Origin: Pocillopora verrucosa
Taxonomy: Eukaryota; Cnidaria; Anthozoa; Scleractinia; Pocilloporidae
DNA: 64,000 nt
Reading direction: 5' to 3'
NCBI RefSeq assembly: GCF_036669915.1
Contig: NC_089325.1
Span: 6,325,400-6,389,399 of the forward strand
Positions 54,601 through 63,600 of the stretch are shown here, one piece after another. Both the position numbers and the translations under genes were made by a program. Numbering within the stretch: the stretch's first letter is position 1; each line of letters starts with the position of its first letter. The notes beneath the pieces were generated by a model, which was not told the origin of the DNA, did not search any database, and saw nothing but the letters and a program-made list of their open reading frames with translations.

Positions 54601-57600
54601 ACAACAAAAAACAACCTATCAAAAACATAAATCAGTTCACATCAATGCAAAAATGGGGAAATGAAGGACAGCGAGAATCAAAGTTTCACTCTGGTTGTAA
54701 GAAGTTACGGCTCCCGAATATACGAAAGCCGCATTACTTCATGGACAAAATTTAGTAATAAGACACAATCCTGATCTGTGTCGATACCACATAAACATCC
54801 GATAAAGGGAAGGTTGGTTACACGATTTCAAGGGGCGCTTACGGGCTCTGGGCATCACTCTCCGCTACCCACCCATGCATGCTGTATTTTCTGGCTCTTA
54901 ACCCTTTAACTCCCATGAGTGACCGAGAGAGAATTTCTCCTTACAATATCAACACAATGTCAAGCAGACAAGAGATGAGAATAAAGAAAAATATCAATTA
55001 GGGGGTAAGTTGATCTAATACCAAATTCTCCGAACTTACAACACAAGAACTGTATGACAGACAGTAAGGAGAATTCAAAAGGTTTTTTTTAAGGGTTACT
55101 TACACATTGGCATCTGGTGTTATTTTGTCGTCTTCGGGTAACTTGTGTTCAAGAAGTTGATTGGCGTTGTCATTTCCAATTTTTATCATCAGCTGTGTTG
55201 AGATAAAAGTTGAAACAGTGCAAGATTATGAGGAGAATTGTCAAATGAAAAAAGTCATTGACTGGTAGTGATGGTACATATCATCACTCGGCGAGAGACA
55301 AACTCGTGCGAGTGTACAGAGAGAAGGCAGAATCAAAGGTGTTTCGTCGCACTGTATTTGAAAATTTTTTAGTTGAAATTTCTCTATAAATTGAAAAAAT
55401 TTCCAAACCCTACTGAGATAAACATTCGCCCCTGATCTTGTGAGTACATGCCGATCAAATTGAGCATTGAACTTCTAACGTCAAAATATCAATATGAATA
55501 AGACAACGAGTGGAGGAAATGAACTTTCTGTTCAACCTGTTTTCAAATCCCCTCCGCTAGATTCTCGCAGGATTCTGGCAAATACGAGAATATTCCGCCA
55601 TTCACTTATGTAAATCCATGACAAGGCGTATACAAAACAGGCATACAATTTAACGACCTCAGTACAATACTATTCGTTCAACGATTCTTTAGGGCACCGT
55701 GACCATATATGTAAGTCTGATCCTATAATCAAAATGCTTCAAATGAGAAAAGCTCCTTGCGGAAATAGACTTACCTCTATAAGAGCTGGGTTCCAGATCT
55801 TCTCGTCCATGAGAAGAGAACGTGCACGAGAACAGTGAACCCCCAGGTTGCGATGAACACCTTTTAAAATAAAAGTAATGCGTAACATGAAAATTTATTC
55901 AATATTTTCCGTCATGCGCGATTGGTCTCCCGCCGCCGGAATATCCTTTAACTAAAACTTTGGAGTACTAGCGGGTAATCCCTAAATGACATGCCCTATT
56001 TTGAAGCTTTAAGTACGGTGTGATCAAAGTCGTGGAAATAATTACATAAATGAAAGCGTTCTGCTCTTCTTTCAGAAAAAGACTCTAACACGTTTGCTCA
56101 TAAACCTTGCCGCAGATCACAGGAAAGTCAACATTCCATGTAGAAAGGAAATGTTTTTGATCAGAAACGTCCCGCGCGGTGCAGAAAATATTGGGATGGA
56201 TATATATATATATACAATAGTCTCTAGTTGGCTCAAAATTATGCTTGTATATTTGTCCTTGGCCATAACATGTTCCTTAACGAGCCTCTCTGAACAGATC
56301 ATATCCGTGGACAAATATCTGAGGTTATTCTCCCGCTAAATGAAAGCTATTGTTTCATTTTTTTCCCTTCTCACAGCTCTGTAGCACCACAATGAGGTGT
56401 AACCCAACAGCACTTTCCTGTAAAACTTGTGTAGCTTGCAATAAACCTTTAGGCTGTGAAATGAACTTACCAATACATTTTGCACAAACACAAACACAGA
56501 AGTTGACCGATGCCCACACTGGATCTGAAATTAAAAATAAAAGTCATAATAGATAAAGTGTGCTCTAATGAAGTGAAGCATCAATTAATTCTTCAGCCAG
56601 TGTAGCAGTGAAGTGCTTGCAAGAGTCGAACCGCTGACCTCCCCTATAGTGCTTCGGATGCTTCGACACCGAGTTCTGTAACAGCTGATTAAAGTTAAAC
56701 GCATTTCAACAAAACAGGCCACCGAAAGGTAACTGATCATTGAAATAAATACAAAATTTAACCTTTCATTCCACAGTCTGCACAAAATCGGTTACTCGGA
56801 TTCTCCCAAACTTTTTCACGAATCTACAGTAGGAAATACAAAAGACACGAGGGGTCAGTAACACACCCACAATAGTAATTAATTAAAAAATCCTTGTTGG
56901 CATCATCAGACCACACTAGATTTTTTTTCGAGCATGCGGGGAAGCAGGTTGCAGGCGCCAGATTGCAACTGATTGTTCTTCTTTCCTCTTTTTTTTAGTG
57001 GAAGAAGGATCTCTAATCAAAAGAAACTCTCAATTCAGTTACTTTGATGTAAAAGAGAAAAAATTTTCCCATTTATCGCTTCATCTATCGCTCATATAGA
57101 GTGCCCCCTCCAGCTATGACTGGCTGCACCTCCAACTTCGTCTGTCTCTGACGTGTGTTCTCAGAATAACTCGATAGTGGTGTAGCACTTCTACCTGGGA
57201 GTTCCGTCCGGTGAAAGGTACGTTTGAGCACCCGGTCAACATGGCTAGAGTTTTGAGGCTTATTGGAGGACCCAAGATCCTAGTTTACTGCCAAAAGTTC
57301 TCTAAGAGAAAGTTCTCTCACCGTTGTATCACCAAGTCCGATCTGAATGGCTGTTTCTATGGCAACAATCCACGAGGAAGCATCAAATTCACTATCTCCT
57401 TGGAAACTACGAACAATCAAAATTCGTGGCCATCAATTAGTCATTTCCAATTCTCCAAGCCCTACCTTAATTCGTATTAATATTATTAATTACACATTAT
57501 TTTAAGGCCTTAATACAGTATCCTCACTCTGTTTTCATTTGGCCTTAAAACACTCAAACAAAATACATTTGAGAATCATACAAGCCTCCTCATGAACATT

Positions 57601-60600
57601 TCATTCACAATCTACAAGACCTTCTCAGCAAACATTTTTACACTAAAAGTGACCAGCAAATGGTTGACTGAAGGTAACTTAAACAAGTGTAAAGAAAAAT
57701 CCATAACAATAAATAAATAAAACTAACCTATAAGACTTGTGGAACGTAATTATTACAAATCTGTTCTTGTGTCCGTCTACAGTTTTCACTTTGGCCAAAG
57801 CAGCATTGATGCAATTTATTGGTGTTGCATAAATAAAGTCCTAAATTAAAAGAACATACATGACCATGTGCTTCTCTACAGTGAGTCACAGCAACAATGG
57901 GAAAATGAGAATAATAATGTGCCCTGAAATACTCCAAAACACTTCAAGTAAAATCCCTAAATAAATCTGTAGAAACAATAAAACCTAAATATTGTAATAT
58001 TTTGAGGTTCTAGTAAACCCCTGGAAGTGATCAATATGTAACTTCTCCTTATAACATCCATACATTATCAAGCAAACAGGTGATCAGAATACACAAACTT
58101 ATCAGGTAGAAGTTGTTATCTTGATCTACCACCAAATTCTCGTAAATTATTTACAGGGAAATGTGTAGCAATTAAAAGGGAGAACATCAAGGAGGTCAAT
58201 CAATTGTTGTCTGCACTGAAAACAATTCTTATGGTAACAACTTTTTATCAGTTAACCCTTTAACTCCCATGAGTGACCAAGACAGACTTTCTCCTTACAA
58301 TATCAACACAATATCAACCAGATAAGTGATGAGAATAAAGAAAAATATCAATTTGAGGATAATTACTCCAAACTAGCATCATAAGAATTGTATGGTTGAC
58401 AGTAAGGAGAATGAAGCATTTGATCTGGGAATTAAAGGGTTAACATGTACAAATCACGACTAGAATTTTGTTTAAAATTGTCTCCCAACAAACCATTCCT
58501 GTCAAAGAGAACCATAACTACCAAAAATGAACTAACTACTAAAAATCAACCCTCAAAAAATAAAAAAATAAAAAATGAAAATGAAACACACCTCATAAGT
58601 GTCATAGTAACAGATCTTGTCCCCCTTGATAGCTACATATCTGCAAGGAACACAAAAATTGAGAATTGGATGTCACTGTTTGAAGGTTGAATTAACTTAC
58701 TGCTTAAAGAAACATTTCAATATTCATATTCCTGTTACCTTTTCTTCCAGTCTGCCACAACATTGTGTCCCTGTTTCTTCAGCCATCCCTGAGAACAGAA
58801 AAATATGAACATCATTCACTGGCTGCTACTCTAAATTTGGTGGGAAAAAGAATTTTGGGGAGATTTAAACATTCCACCCTCAAATTATGATTTGCCCTTG
58901 TGGACATCAAGGCACAAAAAGTTGGAAAAACATGCTACGTAATGTACTGTGATTTTCCTTATTTTCTATTTTCAGTTAACTAAGCATACATTGAGTGCTA
59001 CCATATTTCACAGATGGGAGCCTTTTTGCAGATGGCTAATTTGAGTGATTTACAGAGAGACAATGTGAATAAACCCATCAGTTGCCTGTGAAAGCTTTCT
59101 TTCTTTTGATAAAATAAATATTTTGAACCAATTTTTTTTTTTTTCAGATAGAGCTTTTACTGCAGATCAAGGAGACCAAAAGCTCATCTTTTCTACCTCC
59201 TTGTCTGGGTCACTCATTTCTCCACCACTCCTCCAATTCTTGCCATCTCCCTGCAAAACATAAGAGAAGAAATAAAACCACGAAAAATTAATCCTGTACT
59301 TCCTGTGATATAGTAATCTTTACGTAACATTTTCACTTTTGTAGCAAGCAGCCGCAGAAAGTTATTTTCCACCACTTCATTGTTTATTGGTGACCAATAT
59401 GGCTGCCATGACATCATAAGAGAATTATCGGATCAATATCAGTATCTGGGCAACTGCCCACCTACCCCTCCCCAAACTCAACAACAGTCAATTGATAACA
59501 AGTTAGGGTTAATGTTGGGTTAGGGGAGGGGTAGGTGAGCAGTTGCCCAGATACTGATATTGACCTGAATTATCTTTACTTACGGTAAACAATTAGCTCC
59601 AGCCTTCTTTCCAGTTTTTCTTTTCTGGAATTAATCAGCAGTTCTTTACTGCTCTTGTTAATCTCCTATTTCCTTTCTCCTCCAGGAATTTCAGACTCAG
59701 ACTCAGTACTTACCTCTGTAATTTTCATCCTTTTGAAAATCAAGAAGGAATCTGTCTTACATTTTCAGCTGTTTATCAGCATCAATTTAATTTTCCACTC
59801 TTAGTTCACCCTCACCTTGCAGCCAATGATTGCCTCCATAAGAGTTTGAGACCAGAGATTCATTTCCGCTAGAGAAAAAAGCAAAAACATTACAAGAATG
59901 AATACCAATAATCACCCACTTAAAGTAGTTTATACATGGTATCAAAAAGTTTAATTAAAAAAAATCAATATTTAAGTGAAAATTTATTTTTTTCTAAGAT
60001 CATTTAATTATTATAAGCAATTGAGGTGAAAAAAAGGAACTACAGAAGTAACTTACTGATGTTTTCTGATGCAAAAATGAAAGTCCTGTTTGGAGTTATC
60101 ACTTTGAATGTTGAACGTTTTTCCTAAAAATATGAAAGTTAGAATGAGTGATTGTTTTTACTAAAAACAGTGTATTTGTTACAAATAGAATGCATTTGAA
60201 TATTTAGGCTCAGCACAGCTACTTCATGGCCACAAAGTGAGAAAACAAAAGAAACATGTGTTTCTGTCATAGTCATTGTGCTTGTTAAACTTTCAGAACC
60301 AAGAGCTATTCAACCAATTGCAATGTCACCTTTGTGATTACAGTATGTTCACTTCTAATGGTGAATGAAATTGACTAGTCATAATATCAGAAACAAATGA
60401 TTTCAACTTAATCCAAATTGTGCCAATCATCACCACAGACCACAGTAAGCAGAGATGTTGAAGAATTCAAAAAAAGTCATTGCTTGTTTCCAGTAATCAG
60501 ATTGGTCAGTTTTGTGTTAGTAACACTGGCTTGTAACAACAGTTGTATGGCAAAATACTTACATCTTTCACATTTTCAATGTCCTTTATCTGGTTTACAG

Positions 60601-63600
60601 GAATTATATGAAGAGATTCAGTCAGGGAATCCTGAAATGTAACAAACACTGAAGTTATTCCAAGTAGTTCCAACAAAAAATCACCTAGTTCGCAAAACAG
60701 GACACTTGCAAGTCATTTACAAGTAGTTCCACCAAAAAAATACCTAGTTGGCAAAACAGGATACTTGCTAGTCATTTCACAAATAAAGTTAGTCTGGGTA
60801 GTTCCACCAAAAAAAACCTAATTGGCATAACAGGACACTTGCAAGTCATTTCATAAATAAATGCTAGCAAGAGAGAATTGGTAGAAGTCTACCAGCATTT
60901 TATAACAAATAAAGCAATATGACTGGCTAGATGGTTGCCAGAAAACTGATAGGGAAACTTTGAGAATTACCAAATGAATGGGGTAATCTGTAATGGAGTA
61001 GGATCCTATCTACGAGGGGGGGGCAAATAATACTTGTAAGTCGCTTCATGCTACAGAAACTTTCAAAACGAAACAGCCTCATCTTTTAGGACAATTTTTT
61101 TGGTGAACAAAACTTACCTTATCCTTGTAGTATCTTAGGTCCTTGCCATCAAAAACAAACCACCGTTTTCTCCATCCCTTATTGTTCTTTTGCCTAAAAT
61201 AGAAGAGAAATTCTCATTGAGAGTACTGAACTCTGCATGACTTTACAAGTAACTTCTGTGGTAAATTTTTGTTGTGTATCTGATTTTGCAACTTTCATAT
61301 CTAGTTATTAATAAGCAATTATTGGATGAGGCTGAGCATGACATCATGAATTATCAAAGTGCAGGTCTGAGTTACCTGCCAAAGCACAAACACAAGGCTT
61401 GATTACATTCAATAATTGTTTTATTAAATATCTTTCAGACAATCTGCAAAAGAAGATGCTTCTCTATGAGTATGCAAAAGTTTGCGAACGCTACACAGAT
61501 AAGGGGCTTGGAAACTTGGCAGACTTTGAATTTGACATGATAACCCAATATCTGCTGCAGATATTGGGTTATCATGTCAACTTCACCTGCCACTGTTTAT
61601 TGACTGTATGCTTTTGACCATCAGAGTTTCCATAGTAATTCTAATGTACAATAAAATAATATATCATATTAGATGTTCGGGTGTATTGTATCGCTGAGTA
61701 TTTTTATGAGTAGTTTGTATTGCAACTTGCCCTACAGGCTCATCAAAATACAGCATATCTCATAAAAATACTCAGCAATACTTTCTGTAATTACCCTCCT
61801 TGCTTCCAAAGGTATCCTTCACTTTTACGAACCTACAAGAAGCAAGAACAAGGAATGTTTACTGATGAGATGTTGAGTTTTACCAAAATCCCTTAGCTTC
61901 TCAAAAATTTCACCCTTGACTGTAAATATCCCTTAAAATCCCAGAAGTGATTACCATGCATTAACTTTTCCCTATAATATCCATTATTTATTATCAGTCA
62001 GAAGATGTCATCATGATCTGTGACACCAAATTCTCATCACTTATTCAAAAGGAAATGTGTAGCAGCTGAAGGGGAGAAGTAACAATCAAATCTTCAAAGT
62101 TGAATGGTTAAACTTCCATTTCAGCTTTACTGTAAAAAAAAGTACCCCATCATCAAATCAGATGAAAGTCTGTGAGTATAGTGGTCCATTGTTTTACCAA
62201 ATACATATGATGAAAATCAAGAACTACAAATGAATGAAAAATGTCTCTTCTAGACCAGGACACTTACCCTTGGGCTTAGGCTGTTTGGTATTGCCTTACT
62301 GTAGTCCACATTCTCTGTGCTGTCACCTCTCTAAAATATTGAGAAGTAATACTAGTTGGAGACTTCAATAAGAATGGCATCAAAGCCTTCAGTTTAAGAA
62401 CAAAACATAGATGTAGTTGAGAGTCATTTACTGTCATGTAGTTCGGAGTCATTTACTGTCATGTAGTTCAGAGTCATTTACTGTCATGTAGTTCAGAGTC
62501 ATTTATTGTCGTGTAGTTCAGAGTCATTTATTGTTGTGTAGTTCAGAGTCATTTATTGTTGTGTAGTTCAGAGTCATTTACTGTCATGTAGTTCAGAGTC
62601 ATTTACTGTCACAAACCACAAGTTAGACTGCCCAGCCAGGTTGGTCAGTTCACTTATGGTGCACCTTTAACCCTTTGACCTCTAAGAGTGACTAGCATCT
62701 AATTTCTCCTTACAGAAAGTCTCCTAAATCAAACATTAAGGTCATGAGAATTAAGGAAATGATCGCTGAACAAAAAAGCTCTTGATTGTTGAACAAATTA
62801 TCATTGTCAGTATGATAGGAAATGGAGAACATGCACACTGATATTAGGGTGAAAAGAGTCACAGGAAATGCACACTTTAACTATGAACAGGTTAACGAAG
62901 CTATCGACTTCTGACTAAGAATAGACACCCCAACTATTATAATGAGAGGAGTTCATAGTCTGTTCTACTTAACCCTTTAACTCCTGTGAGTGACCAAGAC
63001 AGAATTTCTCCTTACTATATCTTTACAATACTATGCAGACAAGTGATGAGAATAAAGAAAAATATCAATTATAGGAAAACTAATTGATCCAATACCAAAT
63101 TCTCCAAACTAACATGATGAGAATTGTTTGGGAGACAGTAAGGAGAATTGCTAATGAGATCTTGGTAGTTAAGGGTTAAAGTAAAAGGGATCAAATTGAA
63201 AATAAATTCTGTGCTCTAAAGTACCTTCTTGGTGCCTGGAGGCCCTGAAAAAATCTGTGAAAAAACACAGCCCTAAAAATCTTTTTTAAAAGTCAGCTTA
63301 AGACAAAGGTTAGTCCCAGGCTACAATAAAGCACAGCCCCAATGTAAGAGAGATTTCATGTTTTGACTTGCCTTTTTCATTTCTGGCAAATCTGCACACC
63401 ATGGATCCAGAGAATCATCACTTTCATATTCAATTTCAGCTGTATCATTATTTCTCTGATACTCTCTTGGATCTCCTTTCCAAACTTCTTCATATAGTGA
63501 AGACTCCACTTGTGATGTCTTCTGTGGTGATGGTTGAACCATTGAATATTCATATGTTGACTCTGGTTGAGATTTCACTGTTGATGTCTTCTGTGGTAAC

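Noticed and set aside
57211-57480. 89-residue plus-strand open frame starting MKGTFEHPVN
   Set aside because: It is antisense to the ARAP PH2 exon 57406-57322, whose minus-strand translation is clearly PH-like. It has no family motif.
62413-62612. CRISPR-like array
   Set aside because: The repeats are contiguous with no unique spacers, and the setting is an animal gene intron.
63225-63244. 20-bp version of the ARAP microexon starting at the nearer AG
   Set aside because: It would shift the frame and bring a stop in the next exon; the upstream AG gives a 30-bp phase-0 exon.
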